Assembly: GCF_002797445.1 (NCBI RefSeq)
Contig: NZ_PGEP01000001.1
Location: forward strand, 736,001-800,000
Direction of reading: 5' to 3'
Source: Acidovorax sp. 69
GTDB lineage: Bacteria; Pseudomonadota; Gammaproteobacteria; Burkholderiales; Burkholderiaceae_C
DNA: 64,000 nucleotides
Translations under genes and position numbers: made by a program
Shown: positions 18,570 through 27,590 of the stretch, in pieces
Layout of the letters: each line of letters starts with the position of its first letter
Position numbering within the stretch: the stretch's first letter is position 1
The notes under the pieces: generated by a model
Seen by the model: only the letters and a program-made list of their open reading frames with translations
What the model was told of the DNA's origin: nothing
The model's database searches: none

Positions 18570-18944
18570 ATGTCTCTGGAAGAATCCCTCTCGGCTGTTG
18601 AGCAGCTGATCGATAAAGTCTCCACCGCCCTTCTAGCGGCGGACCCCCAGTCCCTGGAACAACACAGCACTGCTTTGCGTGACGCAGCGGCCCAGTTTGC
18701 TCGTGTTTTAGAGCAGTCTGCTGCTCGTGGTATTCCCATATCGGCGTCGGTGCAAAAACGCATGGATGCCATCGGCGGCATGCTGGTGGTGCATCGCGAA
18801 AGCCTGGCACGTCTTTCTGCCATCACCGATCGCCAGACCGCCGGCTTGTTGCCTCCGTCCAATGCGGCATCCACCTATGGCGATGGTCTGAACACGCACG
18901 CGAGCAAGCCCGGTGTGGCTCGTATCTATCGTTCGGCGGGCTGA
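18570..18944 (+). CDS. flgN: Flagellar export chaperone FlgN
   Basis: A 124-residue cytoplasmic helical protein, the chaperone for FlgK and FlgL. The sequence is weakly conserved (SLEESLSAVEQLIDKVSTALLAADPQSLEQHSTALRDAAAQFARVLEQ), but size, alpha-helical character and position immediately after flgM identify it. It converges with fliA. Confidence 0.85.
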   Translation: MSLEESLSAVEQLIDKVSTALLAADPQSLEQHSTALRDAAAQFARVLEQSAARGIPISASVQKRMDAIGGMLVVHRESLARLSAITDRQTAGLLPPSNAASTYGDGLNTHASKPGVARIYRSAG

Positions 18945-19008
18945 AATACGCTCAACTTCTCAGCCGGAGTGCTTGTTTCGGCCGGAAGTCTTCGGGATCA
19001 AAGGGGGT

Positions 19009-19725
19009 TTAGTGGGCGCGCATCTTGGCGCGTAGCCGCGCAATCGACTGGCTGTGTAGTTGACAGACCCGCGATTCAGTCACGCCCAGCACAGCGGCGA
19101 TCTCCTTGAGATTCATGTCATGCTCATAGTACATGCCCATGATGTGCTGCTCGCGTTCTGGCAGGCTCTTGATGGCATTGACCAGCGATGCTTTGAGCCG
19201 ATGGTCACGCAGCAGTTCGACCGGGTCTGCATCGCTGTCGGCGACATGGCGGTCCAGAAAGCCGTCGTCATCGTCGTTGCCGTGTGTCATGTCCTCCAGG
19301 TACACCAGTTGGGTGCCGCGGACTTTGCCGAGCAGGCTCTGGTATTCCGCCAGCTCCATGCCCATCTCTCCGGCAATTTCTGATTCCAGCGGACTACGGC
19401 CCAGCTTCTGCTCCAGCCTCTGCACCGCGTGCTCAATGTCTTTCTGGCTCTTGCGCGAACTGCGGGACATCCAGTCGCCCTCCCGCAGCTCATCAAGCAT
19501 GGCGCCACGGATGCGTTGGGTGGCAAAGGTCTCAAACTGCACGCCTTGAGTGACTTCGTAGCGCGAAAGCGCTTCTGCCAAGCCGATCATGCCGACCTGG
19601 ATCAAATCATCCAGTTCAACATTGGGTGGCAGCTTGGCGATCATGTGGTGCGCAATCCTCCGAACCAGCGGTACATGCTGGCGGATCATGGCATCGCGAT
19701 CAAGCTGGCCTTTGGCGGTGTACAT
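19009..19725 (-). CDS. fliA: RNA polymerase sigma-28 factor FliA
   Basis: The flagellar sigma factor that transcribes flagellin and other late genes. Region 2 is LVRRIAHHMIAKLPPNVELDDLIQVGMIGLAEALSRYE with FETFATQRIRGAMLDELREGDW, and region 4 is SLPEREQHIMGMYYEHDMNLKEIAAVLGVTESRVCQLHSQSIARLR. I chose the ATG at 19723-19725 (MYTAKGQLDRDAM, 238 residues), which is where homologues begin; a GTG at 19743 would add six residues. It is the last gene of the leftward motA to fliA group. Confidence 0.95.
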   Translation of the reverse strand: MYTAKGQLDRDAMIRQHVPLVRRIAHHMIAKLPPNVELDDLIQVGMIGLAEALSRYEVTQGVQFETFATQRIRGAMLDELREGDWMSRSSRKSQKDIEHAVQRLEQKLGRSPLESEIAGEMGMELAEYQSLLGKVRGTQLVYLEDMTHGNDDDDGFLDRHVADSDADPVELLRDHRLKASLVNAIKSLPEREQHIMGMYYEHDMNLKEIAAVLGVTESRVCQLHSQSIARLRAKMRAH

Positions 19726-19732
19726 AGAAAGA

Positions 19733-19881
19733 GTGTTATGCACTGGTAGAACGTGTTTGCGATCTTTCGGAGCCGCATTGGGGCGCTATCGCCCGATGTC
19801 GTCCCAAGCCTTCGGGCACGTGACTTGCCGCGAGGTCTGCTGTGTTTCGGGTCAACGTGGATACGTAAAAATGCATAACAC
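19733..19881. promoter_or_regulatory. Leader of fliA: distant inverted repeat and a small hairpin
   Basis: GTGTTATGCA at 19733-19742 is matched exactly by TGCATAACAC at 19872-19881. Between them lies the hairpin GGGCG-CTAT-CGCCC (19781-19794). The segment separates flhG from fliA by about 150 bases although the upstream flhB-flhA-flhF-flhG genes overlap. It may hold a separate fliA promoter or operator; I cannot assign a protein to it. Confidence 0.35.
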
Positions 19882-19888
19882 GCTCTAG

Positions 19889-20686
19889 TCAGTGGCTCCG
19901 GACAAAATGCGTGAGGGTGCCTGTCATGTTGCTGGACGGCAGCGCAGTCAGCGATCCACCCATGGTGCCCGCATTTTCCAGCAGTTGCAAGGCCAGGCGT
20001 TGTAGGTCCTGGGGGCTCTGTGTCGCGATGGTCGTGGTGCGGATGGGGCCGCCCAAATGGCGTTCGGCGCACGCTTGTAACGTTGTCAACTGAGACTGGG
20101 CTTTGCGACGCTCTGACGCTGTGCTGCCCCGCAGCAACGCAGCCACCATGCAGGGCATGCCTGTGTGCAGGGCAATCTGTTTGAGACTCCTATAGCTGGC
20201 CATCACGCCTGCAGCGCCACTGCCCATGACCACCAGCGGTACCGTGGCAGTGTGTGTGAGCAGGGGACCCAAAGTCGACGCGGGTGCGTGCAGCACCATG
20301 AGGCCATAAGTTCTGAAGTAGGGCAACAGGCTTTCCATCGGTGACTGTAGAGCGTCCCAGGCTTTTCGGCTCAGGTGGTTCAGTCCCTTGGCGGCGGGAA
20401 TCACCGCGAGCGAAGACGCCGTGGCGCCCATGTTCAGGCTGGCGCCCTCGTTCCAGGAAGCGTGTTGCAGCAGGTGAAGCAACCCAGGGCTCTCATCGGA
20501 CTCGTGTGCCGTGCCATCGAGTACGACGACTGGATAGCCCAACCGTTGCAGGCTCGCGCAAATCTGCCAGAGTGTTTCCAGCCCGTTGGCGGAATTGCCC
20601 TGGCTTGCAACCGCGAGCACTCGCAACTCGGACTGGGGGGTGAAACTGTGCAGACCGGCGGCTTGGTGAAAGCCAAGATCAAGCAT
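19889..20686 (-). CDS. flhG: FlhG/FleN-like MinD-family protein lacking a P-loop
   Basis: A 265-residue protein in the position of FlhG, the ATPase that limits flagellar number together with FlhF. The first strand and helix align with the MinD/ParA fold (RVLAVASQGNSANGLETLWQICASLQRLGYPVVVLDG), but the Walker A motif KGGxGKT is replaced by QGNSANGLE, with no lysine. LMVLHAPAS and VPLVVMGSGAAGVMASYRSLKQ fit the rest of the fold. It is probably not an active ATPase, or it is a divergent relative. It overlaps the end of flhF by eight bases. Confidence 0.7.
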   Translation of the reverse strand: MLDLGFHQAAGLHSFTPQSELRVLAVASQGNSANGLETLWQICASLQRLGYPVVVLDGTAHESDESPGLLHLLQHASWNEGASLNMGATASSLAVIPAAKGLNHLSRKAWDALQSPMESLLPYFRTYGLMVLHAPASTLGPLLTHTATVPLVVMGSGAAGVMASYRSLKQIALHTGMPCMVAALLRGSTASERRKAQSQLTTLQACAERHLGGPIRTTTIATQSPQDLQRLALQLLENAGTMGGSLTALPSSNMTGTLTHFVRSH

Positions 20687-22172
20687 CGACCAGCCCCCCT
20701 TCGTTGATGGTGTCCGGAGAGTGTGAGAAGAAGAAGTTCAGGTCGGCCGCCTTCGGATCAAACGCCGACTTTGCCGGAGCGCGCATGGAGGTGCTGATGA
20801 GTTTGTGCGCATCGGCGCGTTCCCAGTCTTCAGGAACACGCTGTCCATTGGTCACGCCACGCAGCACCATCTGGTGGCGAATCAAGGCATCAATGGCAGG
20901 GCCTAGTTTGACGGCCTCATCTACCTTGGAAAGAATGGCTTGTTGTGAGCCATTGGTCTTGAAGGATGTCAGCACATCGTCCAGCGTGTCGCCATGGCAG
21001 CCGGCATTCAGAACCAGCAGGCGATTGACGTTGGGCAGATCCAGCACATCCAGCATGTCACGCTTGCGTGGGTCCCGAGGTGCTACGCCCGTGGTGTCGA
21101 TCAGTACCATCTTCTTGCCACTGAGCAGCCCCAGCAAATCCTGCAAGGCTGCACGGTCATGCGCCAGATGGGCCACGATGCCCAGCATACGGCCGTAGGT
21201 GCGCAGTTGCTCATGCGCACCGACACGGTAAGTGTCCAGCGTGATCAGGCCGACACTGCCCGGGCCATGAATCCGGGCGCACATGGCCGCGAGTTTGGCA
21301 GTGGTGGTGGTCTTGCCCACGCCAGTGGAGCCCACCATCGCGAAGATGCCACCCTGTTCATAGAGCGGAGGTTCTGCCAGGTCGGTTTTGAGGTTGCGCT
21401 CCAGCACCTCCATCAGCCAGCGCACCGATTCGCCGGCCGACAGGTCTTCTGGCATGCGTTCGAGTACGGCGCGAGCCAGTGACGGTGAGTATCCAGCGCG
21501 GATCATCTTGAGCATGAGGTTGGACTGGATCGGGTTCTGACGTGCCTGTCCCAGCCAAGCCAGCGTGTTGAAGCGGTCTTCGATCAAGTCCTTCATAGCG
21601 TGCAATTCGTTCATCACGCTTTGCTGGTTGTTGGACTGGATCAGTTGGGCGCTTGCTGGTTCCGGCCGGCGGCGCGGGGCTTCCGGCGGAATATCCATCG
21701 GGATGGTACGCAGCGGGTTGTGCCGAGCCACCACCGGCGCGGGCATACGCTCACGTTCAGGCTCCTGGTCACGGCTGCGCTCCGACAGAGTGGGTGGATC
21801 TGAAGGGCCATTGAGGGCCTCGTGACGACGGCGCAGCATGCGCTCACGCACATAGTCCTGAAACGACAGCGTACTCATGGCCAGCTGTTCGGTGTCCTCT
21901 TCGACCGGGTTGCGGTCGAGACCTGATTTTGGGGCTGGCTGGCTGGCGCGTGCAGGTTGGTTGCGCGCAGTGCTGGGGGCCAGCAGGGGCGGGTTGGAAG
22001 AAGAACCCATGCTGCCATCCAGGGCCGACAGTGTGTCTTCGGCAGTGGCCATCACTTCGACACCATTGGCCGTCGGGCGGTTGGACAGGATCAGTGTGCC
22101 GTCGCCAAAGGCCATGCGCGCCTTGGCCAGAGCCTCCCTGGAGGTGGGGGCGGTAAAGCGTTTGATGTTCAT
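20679..22172 (-). CDS. flhF: Flagellar SRP-like GTPase FlhF
   Basis: A 497-residue SRP-type GTPase that sets flagellar position and number. The N-terminal part MNIKRFTAPTSREALAKARMAFGDGTLILSNR is the FlhF signature, a charged low-complexity region follows (80-180), and the NG domain carries the P-loop GSTGVGKT at 281-288, then ITLDTYRVGAHEQLRTYGRMLGI, VLIDTTGVAPRD and LSKVDEAVKLG. Its ATG overlaps the flhA stop by four bases and its stop overlaps flhG. Confidence 0.96.
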   Translation of the reverse strand: MNIKRFTAPTSREALAKARMAFGDGTLILSNRPTANGVEVMATAEDTLSALDGSMGSSSNPPLLAPSTARNQPARASQPAPKSGLDRNPVEEDTEQLAMSTLSFQDYVRERMLRRRHEALNGPSDPPTLSERSRDQEPERERMPAPVVARHNPLRTIPMDIPPEAPRRRPEPASAQLIQSNNQQSVMNELHAMKDLIEDRFNTLAWLGQARQNPIQSNLMLKMIRAGYSPSLARAVLERMPEDLSAGESVRWLMEVLERNLKTDLAEPPLYEQGGIFAMVGSTGVGKTTTTAKLAAMCARIHGPGSVGLITLDTYRVGAHEQLRTYGRMLGIVAHLAHDRAALQDLLGLLSGKKMVLIDTTGVAPRDPRKRDMLDVLDLPNVNRLLVLNAGCHGDTLDDVLTSFKTNGSQQAILSKVDEAVKLGPAIDALIRHQMVLRGVTNGQRVPEDWERADAHKLISTSMRAPAKSAFDPKAADLNFFFSHSPDTINEGGLVDA

Positions 22173-24250
22173 GCTGATGCACCTTTAAGGATCGGCCCAA
22201 TACGGATGGTGTGGGTCTCAGGGATTTCACTGTGCGCAAGCACCTGCAGGCGGGGCGCCACGCGGCGCACCAGTCGGGAGATGGCGTTGCGAATCTGGTC
22301 GGGAACCAGCAGGCAAGCGGGCAGGCCCATTTCTTCCTGCTTGAGGGCTACTTCGGCCGCTTTTTGCGTGAGGATGTCGGCCACGCCGGGGTCCAGTGCA
22401 GGGCCTGCTGAGTTACCCAGGGCTTGCACCAGGAGGCGCTCCAGACCGGGCTCGATGGCGATGACGTTGAGTTCGCGGGTGGGTCCGTAGATCTGCTGAA
22501 CGATGGCGGGCGAAAGTGCAATGCGCACGCGGCGGGCCAGCTCGACGGGGTCGGAAACTGCGCCCGCATGCTCGGCCAGCGTTTCGATGATGGTGCGGAT
22601 ATCGCGGATGTGCACAGACTCCTCCAGCAGCAGCTGGAGAACTTTCTGGAACGTTGCGATGGAGACCATTTTGGGGACCACTTCTTCGATGAGCTTGGGA
22701 GCCAGTTTGGCCACGTGCTCCACCAGTTGCTGGGTTTCCGTGCGACTGAGGAGTTTGGCGGCTTGCACTTGCATCAAGTGTGACAAATGGGTGGCCATCA
22801 CGGTTTCGGAATCAACGACGGTAAAACCTGCCATTTGTGCGGCTTCCTTCTGCCGATCGTCGATCCAGTGTGCTGGTAAACCAAAGGCGGGGTCGGTGGT
22901 GGCCGTGCCAATAAGGGGCGTGGTGATGCCGCCGGGGTTGATGGCCAGGAACATGCCCGGGAAGGCTTCGCCTTCGCCCACCACCACGCCGCGCAGCGTG
23001 ATGCGGTAGCCGCTGGGCTTGAGTTCGAGGTTGTCGCGCACATGCACGGCGGGGGGCAGGAAGCCGACCTCCTGTGCAAACTTGCGGCGCACACCCTTGA
23101 TGCGGGTGAGCAGATCGCCCTGGCGGCTCTTGTCCACCAGGCTGATCAGGCGGTAGCCCAGTTCCAGGCCCAGCAGGTCCACGGGCTGCAGGTCGTCCCA
23201 GGTGGCCTCGCCGTCGCTGACGGGGGCGGGCGGGGCTTCGACTTCGGGTGGCACCTTCTGACGTTCGTGCAGTACCCAGGCGCCATAGGCGAGCAAACCA
23301 CCCATGGTCAGGAACACCACATGGGGCATGCCGGGAATCAGGCCCAGCAGCAGCAGGATGCCGGCGGTCACGCCCAACACGCGGGGCGACATGAACAGCT
23401 GCTGCACGATCTGGCGGCCCATGTCGTGGTCCTTGCCCACGCGCGAGATCACCATGGCGGCCGCCACCGAGATCAGCAGCCCTGGAATCTGTGCCACCAG
23501 CGCATCACCAATGGCCAGCAAGATATAGCTGTCGGCCGCCTGTTTGGCCGAGAGGTCGTGCTGCAGAACACCGATGGCGAAGCCGCCAATGATGTTGATG
23601 AGCAGAATCAGAATGCCAGCGACGGCATCGCCACGCACAAACTTGGAGGCGCCATCCATCGATCCAAAGAAGTTGGCCTCTTCTGCCACTTCGGCACGAC
23701 GGCGCTTGGCTTCCTTTTCATCGATCAGGCCGGCGTTCAGGTCGGCGTCCACGGCCATCTGCTTGCCGGGCATGGCGTCCAGTGTGAAGCGGGCCGACAC
23801 TTCAGCGATGCGTTCTGCGCCCTTGGTGATCACCACGAAGTTGATCACCACCAGGATGGCAAACACGATCAGGCCCACGGCAAAGTTGCCGCCGATCAGG
23901 AAGTGGCCGAAGGCCTCGATCACCGCACCGGCGGCACCCGGACCGGTGTGTCCCTCCAGCAGAACCACGCGGGTAGAGGCCACGTTCAGCGACAGGCGCA
24001 TGAGGGTGGTCAGCAGCAGCACCGAGGGAAAGGCGGCGAAATCCAGGGGGCGGAGCATGTAGGCTGCCACCATCATCACCATCAGTGCCACAGCGATGTT
24101 GAGCGTGAAAAACGCGTCCAGCAACCATGGCGGGATGGGCAACACCATGAGCGCCAGGATCGCCACCACCAGCAAGGGGGCCGACAGCCCCTGAAGAGCG
24201 CCAGCGTTGCTGCCCGCCCATTGCTGCAAAGACTTCACGGAGGTATTCAT
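22169..24250 (-). CDS. flhA: Flagellar type III export gate protein FlhA
   Basis: A 693-residue inner-membrane export gate protein. The N-terminal half has about eight transmembrane segments with the FHIPEP-family region (ARFTLDAMPGKQMAVDADLNAGLIDEKEAKRRR, then GSMDGASKFVRGDAVAGILI). The C-terminal cytoplasmic half (from about 360) docks chaperone-substrate complexes. The length is normal. It overlaps flhB and flhF by four bases each, so the three are translated together. Confidence 0.97.
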   Translation of the reverse strand: MNTSVKSLQQWAGSNAGALQGLSAPLLVVAILALMVLPIPPWLLDAFFTLNIAVALMVMMVAAYMLRPLDFAAFPSVLLLTTLMRLSLNVASTRVVLLEGHTGPGAAGAVIEAFGHFLIGGNFAVGLIVFAILVVINFVVITKGAERIAEVSARFTLDAMPGKQMAVDADLNAGLIDEKEAKRRRAEVAEEANFFGSMDGASKFVRGDAVAGILILLINIIGGFAIGVLQHDLSAKQAADSYILLAIGDALVAQIPGLLISVAAAMVISRVGKDHDMGRQIVQQLFMSPRVLGVTAGILLLLGLIPGMPHVVFLTMGGLLAYGAWVLHERQKVPPEVEAPPAPVSDGEATWDDLQPVDLLGLELGYRLISLVDKSRQGDLLTRIKGVRRKFAQEVGFLPPAVHVRDNLELKPSGYRITLRGVVVGEGEAFPGMFLAINPGGITTPLIGTATTDPAFGLPAHWIDDRQKEAAQMAGFTVVDSETVMATHLSHLMQVQAAKLLSRTETQQLVEHVAKLAPKLIEEVVPKMVSIATFQKVLQLLLEESVHIRDIRTIIETLAEHAGAVSDPVELARRVRIALSPAIVQQIYGPTRELNVIAIEPGLERLLVQALGNSAGPALDPGVADILTQKAAEVALKQEEMGLPACLLVPDQIRNAISRLVRRVAPRLQVLAHSEIPETHTIRIGPILKGASA

Positions 24251-25401
24251 ACGGCAGCGCCTTGCACCGAAGTGCGGTTCAGCGGATCGAGTTCAGGCGG
24301 AACGAAAGGCTCCGCCAGGCTGTCAGGCATCCTGCCTTCGCCGCGCAGGGCGGCCTTCAGGCGGTAGACATAGGCCAGCACTTGGGCCACGGCGGTGTAC
24401 AGCGTGGCGGGGATGGCCTGATCCAGTTCGGCATGTGCGTACAGCGCTCGGGCCAGCATGGGCGACTGCAACACGGGGATGCTGTGCTCCTTGGCAACGT
24501 CGCGAATCTTCATGGCGATGAGATCTGTGCCGCGTGAGATGACTTGGGGCGCGCTCATGGTCTTTTCGTCGTACTTCAGCGCTACGGCGTAGTGGGTCGG
24601 GTTCATGACCACGAAGTCGGCCTTGGGCACGGCCGCAACGCTGGCCCGCTCAGCAATCTCACGCTGTTTCTGGCGGATGCGGCCCTTGGTGTGGGGGTTC
24701 CCGTCAGACTCCTTGTGTTCTTGCTTGATTTCCTCGTGCGACATCTTCAGACGTGCCTTGAAGAAATAGGCCTGCAAGGGGACATCCACCAGTGCGGCCA
24801 GAAACACCACCAGCAGCAACAGGCTCATGCCCGATGTCAGCCAGTCGGCAATCTGGCTGATGGCCAGTGGCGAGGGCTGCAACACGAGCATGGCGATGGT
24901 TTCGATGCTGTTGCCCATGAACTTCCAGGCCACCCAGGTCAGGACCCCGCTCATGAACACCATCTTGGCCACATTGGCCATCTGTTGTTTGGAGAACAGG
25001 TTGGCAAACCCCGAAATGGGGTTGAGGCGATTGAATTGCGGCGCGATGGGTGTCAGGCTGAGAATCCAGCCGCCGGCCCCAATCGCACTGATCAAGGCGG
25101 CGCCGCTGGTGATGAGCGCGAACACTGTGCTTGCAACCAACCCCACCACCGCCATGTCCTGCAGGCGATTGAGCATGGTGCCGGGTGCCATCACGATGGC
25201 CGCGTTGAACGCCAGTTGCTGGCTGATAGCCAGCTTCATGTTGTCCATCAACTGGGGTGCCAGCAACAGCATGCAGGCCGCACCCGCGCCCAAAATGGCC
25301 AAGTGCGACAGGTCGCGCGAGCGTGCCCCTTGGCCATCTTCGCGTGCTTTTTGCAGCTTGCGCTCTGACGCGGGGAGGCTTTTTTCTTGGCTGGATTCCA
25401 T
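24247..25401 (-). CDS. flhB: Flagellar type III export switch protein FlhB
   Basis: A 384-residue export-gate protein. It starts MESSQEKSLPASERKLQKAREDGQGARSRDLSHL and has four hydrophobic segments. The self-cleavage motif NPTH is at 267-270 (VVMNPTHYAVALKYDE), where cleavage after N267 switches export from hook to filament substrates in response to FliK. It follows cheZ after a 137-base gap with hairpins. Confidence 0.97.
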   Translation of the reverse strand: MESSQEKSLPASERKLQKAREDGQGARSRDLSHLAILGAGAACMLLLAPQLMDNMKLAISQQLAFNAAIVMAPGTMLNRLQDMAVVGLVASTVFALITSGAALISAIGAGGWILSLTPIAPQFNRLNPISGFANLFSKQQMANVAKMVFMSGVLTWVAWKFMGNSIETIAMLVLQPSPLAISQIADWLTSGMSLLLLVVFLAALVDVPLQAYFFKARLKMSHEEIKQEHKESDGNPHTKGRIRQKQREIAERASVAAVPKADFVVMNPTHYAVALKYDEKTMSAPQVISRGTDLIAMKIRDVAKEHSIPVLQSPMLARALYAHAELDQAIPATLYTAVAQVLAYVYRLKAALRGEGRMPDSLAEPFVPPELDPLNRTSVQGAAV

Positions 25402-25460
25402 GATGGCATGACGGCTGGTGTCATGCCATTGTCGTGAGCGACCTGGAAATCTAAAGGTGG

Positions 25461-25527
25461 ATAAAGGGGCCGCAGCCCCCTCTTTTCCAGACCGGAGACA
25501 CTGGCCTCAGTGCGGCCAGATGGCCGC
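25461..25527 (-). terminator. Two hairpins between cheZ and flhB
   Basis: GCGGCC-AGAT-GGCCGC at 25512-25527 and GGGGC-CGCA-GCCCC at 25466-25479, the latter followed on the minus strand by TTTAT. They lie in the 137-base gap between the motA-motB-cheY-cheZ block and flhB. They could end or attenuate transcription, making flhB the start of a separate operon. Confidence 0.45.
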
Positions 25528-25538
25528 TGTGCCTGTTG

Positions 25539-26159
25539 TCAGAATCCCAGGCTGGCCAGCAGGTCGTCGACCTGTGACTGGTCGGTGACCACGTCTGTGG
25601 TGTTTTCGGGGTCCACCACCGGCCCTTGCAGATGACCGCGCGGGGCCTCAATCGCCACAGGCACCTGTACATTGGGGGGTGCTGTCTGGATGAGCAACTG
25701 AACGAGCTGTTCCTCAATGGTCGCCGCGAGATTCACCACGCGCGCAATCACCTGACCGGTCAGGTCATGGAAGTCCTGGGCCATCATGATCTCGGTCAGA
25801 TGGGTATCCGCTTCTTTGGTCACACGCTCTACATCGGTGAGGAAATTCATGATTTCCCCCTTCGCCACGGCTGCCACGGGATCCTTGACCAACGAAGTCA
25901 CGACGCGGCGGGTTTCTGTGGCGATGAAGTCATGCTGCGCTTTGGCCTGTTCCACGCGGTTGAGCACCTTCTCTGCGGCTTCTCCGGTCAGGCGGGCGAT
26001 GTAGGACAGCCGGCTCTGTGCATCGGGCAGTTCACCCATGGAGCCACGCAGCTTGTCTGCATAGCCCAGCTCATTCAGCGAGTCATGCAGCTGGCGGGTC
26101 AGCTGGCCGATTTTGTGGTGAACATCGGCAGGCTGGCTGTTGTCCGGTGTGTCGTCCAT
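25539..26159 (-). CDS. cheZ: CheY-P phosphatase CheZ
   Basis: A 206-residue helical phosphatase that removes phosphate from CheY-P. The catalytic helix is EIMMAQDFHDLTGQVIARVV, with D132 and Q136 at the positions of the known catalytic pair. The C-terminal tail QVDDLLASLGF is the CheY-docking peptide. It lies four bases after cheY in the motA-motB-cheY-cheZ block. Confidence 0.95.
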   Translation of the reverse strand: MDDTPDNSQPADVHHKIGQLTRQLHDSLNELGYADKLRGSMGELPDAQSRLSYIARLTGEAAEKVLNRVEQAKAQHDFIATETRRVVTSLVKDPVAAVAKGEIMNFLTDVERVTKEADTHLTEIMMAQDFHDLTGQVIARVVNLAATIEEQLVQLLIQTAPPNVQVPVAIEAPRGHLQGPVVDPENTTDVVTDQSQVDDLLASLGF

Positions 26160-26163
26160 GGTG

Positions 26164-26550
26164 TCATAACCCCATCTTCTTCAGAATCAAGGTCACTTTC
26201 TCTTCGAGCGTTGCCTTGGTGAAGGGTTTGACGATATAGCCTGCAGCGCCACCTTGGGCTGCTGCCACGATGTCTTCCTTGCGTGCTTCGGCTGTCACCA
26301 TCAGAACGGGCAGGTGTTTGAGTTTGTCGTCCTTTTTGATCTCGGCCAACAACTGGAAGCCGTTCATGTTGGGCATGTTGATGTCGGTCACCACAAAGTC
26401 GAACTTGCTGTTGCGCAGCTTGTTGAGTGCGGCCACCCCATCTTCGGCCTCGTCGGCATCGGCAAACCCGCTTTCTTTGAGCAGATTGCGCACAATGCGC
26501 CGCATGGTGGAGAAGTCGTCAACGATCAAAAAACGAAGGGCTGTGGTCAC
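26164..26550 (-). CDS. cheY: Chemotaxis response regulator CheY (motor-binding type)
   Basis: A 128-residue single-domain receiver. The acidic pocket is DD at 11-12, phosphorylated D56 ([12 protein letters not shown]), T86 (MVTAEA) and K108 ([14 protein letters not shown]). It is strongly like enterobacterial CheY, so it should bind FliM and reverse the motor. It overlaps motB by four bases and precedes cheZ. A second, less similar CheY is encoded at 57589. Confidence 0.95.
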   Translation of the reverse strand: MTTALRFLIVDDFSTMRRIVRNLLKESGFADADEAEDGVAALNKLRNSKFDFVVTDINMPNMNGFQLLAEIKKDDKLKHLPVLMVTAEARKEDIVAAAQGGAAGYIVKPFTKATLEEKVTLILKKMGL

Positions 26551-27554
26551 TTGGGACCCTTTCGGTCGGAAATAGCTGTAAGTATTGTCATGGGAGGCAG
26601 GTTTGGTGACAAGTCGTAACTGTTACCTGCTTGGGGGGGATTTTCCCGCTTTTCATTCAACAGTTCTGTGGAAGTGATTTCGGGGATCCCTTTGCCCATG
26701 AGTCGTTCTTCGGCCTCTCGGGTCAGCACCGTGATGGTGATGCGCCGATTGGCGGGTGCGCGCGGGTTGTTGGGCTCCAGCAGATCGCTGGCTGCCAAAC
26801 CCACCACACGGCCCAGTTTAGCGTCTGGCATCCCTGCTGAGACCAGCTCCCGGCGCGTGGCGTTGGCGCGGTCGGCCGATAGCTCCCAGTTACTGTAGCC
26901 CCGCTCGCTGTTGCCATAGGGCACTGCGTCGGTGTGACCTGCCAGGCTGATGCGATTTTCGACGCCACCCAGCGCCGCGCCGATTTCCCGCAGGATGTCG
27001 CGCATGTAGGGTTTTACCAACGCACTTCCGCTGTCGAACATGGGTCTGTTCTGGTCATCGATGATCTGAATCTGCAGGCCATCGGGCGTAATGTCGATGC
27101 GGATCTGTGACTTGTATTCGTTCAGACGTGGATTTTCTGTGATGAGCGCATCGATCTTGGCCTCCAGAGCCTTGATGCGGTCCTGGTCCTGTTTTGCGCG
27201 TTCGGCCCTGGCGGCATCAATGCTCATCCGGCGTTGCTTGGCCTCTTCCACATCGGAGCGCCGCACTTGGCCATGCACCTTGGCCAGATCATTTCCCCCG
27301 CCTGGAATCACGCTGGAGCTGTTGCCAGCCCCGTCGCCGCCCGTCATGGCAACCTTTAGCGGAGACGAAAAATACGCGGCAATCCCCTGCAACTCCCCCT
27401 TGGCTGTGGAGCCCAGCAGCCACATCAGCAGGAAAAACGCCATCATGGCCGTCACAAAGTCGGCATACGCGATCTTCCACGCGCCACCATGCACCGCATG
27501 GCCGCCTTTCTTGATGCGCTTAATGATGATGGGCTGGAGTTTCTTTTCTGCCAT
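26547..27554 (-). CDS. motB: Flagellar motor stator protein MotB
   Basis: A 335-residue stator protein. The single transmembrane helix near 29-48 contains the proton-carrying aspartate in [21 protein letters not shown] long periplasmic linker leads to an OmpA-like peptidoglycan-binding domain ([45 protein letters not shown]). It lies 36 bases downstream of motA. Confidence 0.96.
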   Translation of the reverse strand: MAEKKLQPIIIKRIKKGGHAVHGGAWKIAYADFVTAMMAFFLLMWLLGSTAKGELQGIAAYFSSPLKVAMTGGDGAGNSSSVIPGGGNDLAKVHGQVRRSDVEEAKQRRMSIDAARAERAKQDQDRIKALEAKIDALITENPRLNEYKSQIRIDITPDGLQIQIIDDQNRPMFDSGSALVKPYMRDILREIGAALGGVENRISLAGHTDAVPYGNSERGYSNWELSADRANATRRELVSAGMPDAKLGRVVGLAASDLLEPNNPRAPANRRITITVLTREAEERLMGKGIPEITSTELLNEKRENPPQAGNSYDLSPNLPPMTILTAISDRKGPK

Positions 27555-27590
27555 GGCGTTATGGGCGGTTGTTTAGGCGGGCCTGCGCCG

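Noticed and set aside
23042..24367. A 441-codon plus-strand open frame over flhA
   Set aside because: His/Gln-rich antisense shadow of a well-supported flhA gene.
25402..25538. Small minus-strand open frame of 88 codons in the cheZ-flhB gap (25451-25717)
   Set aside because: It overlaps cheZ out of frame and has no ribosome site or homology I recognise.
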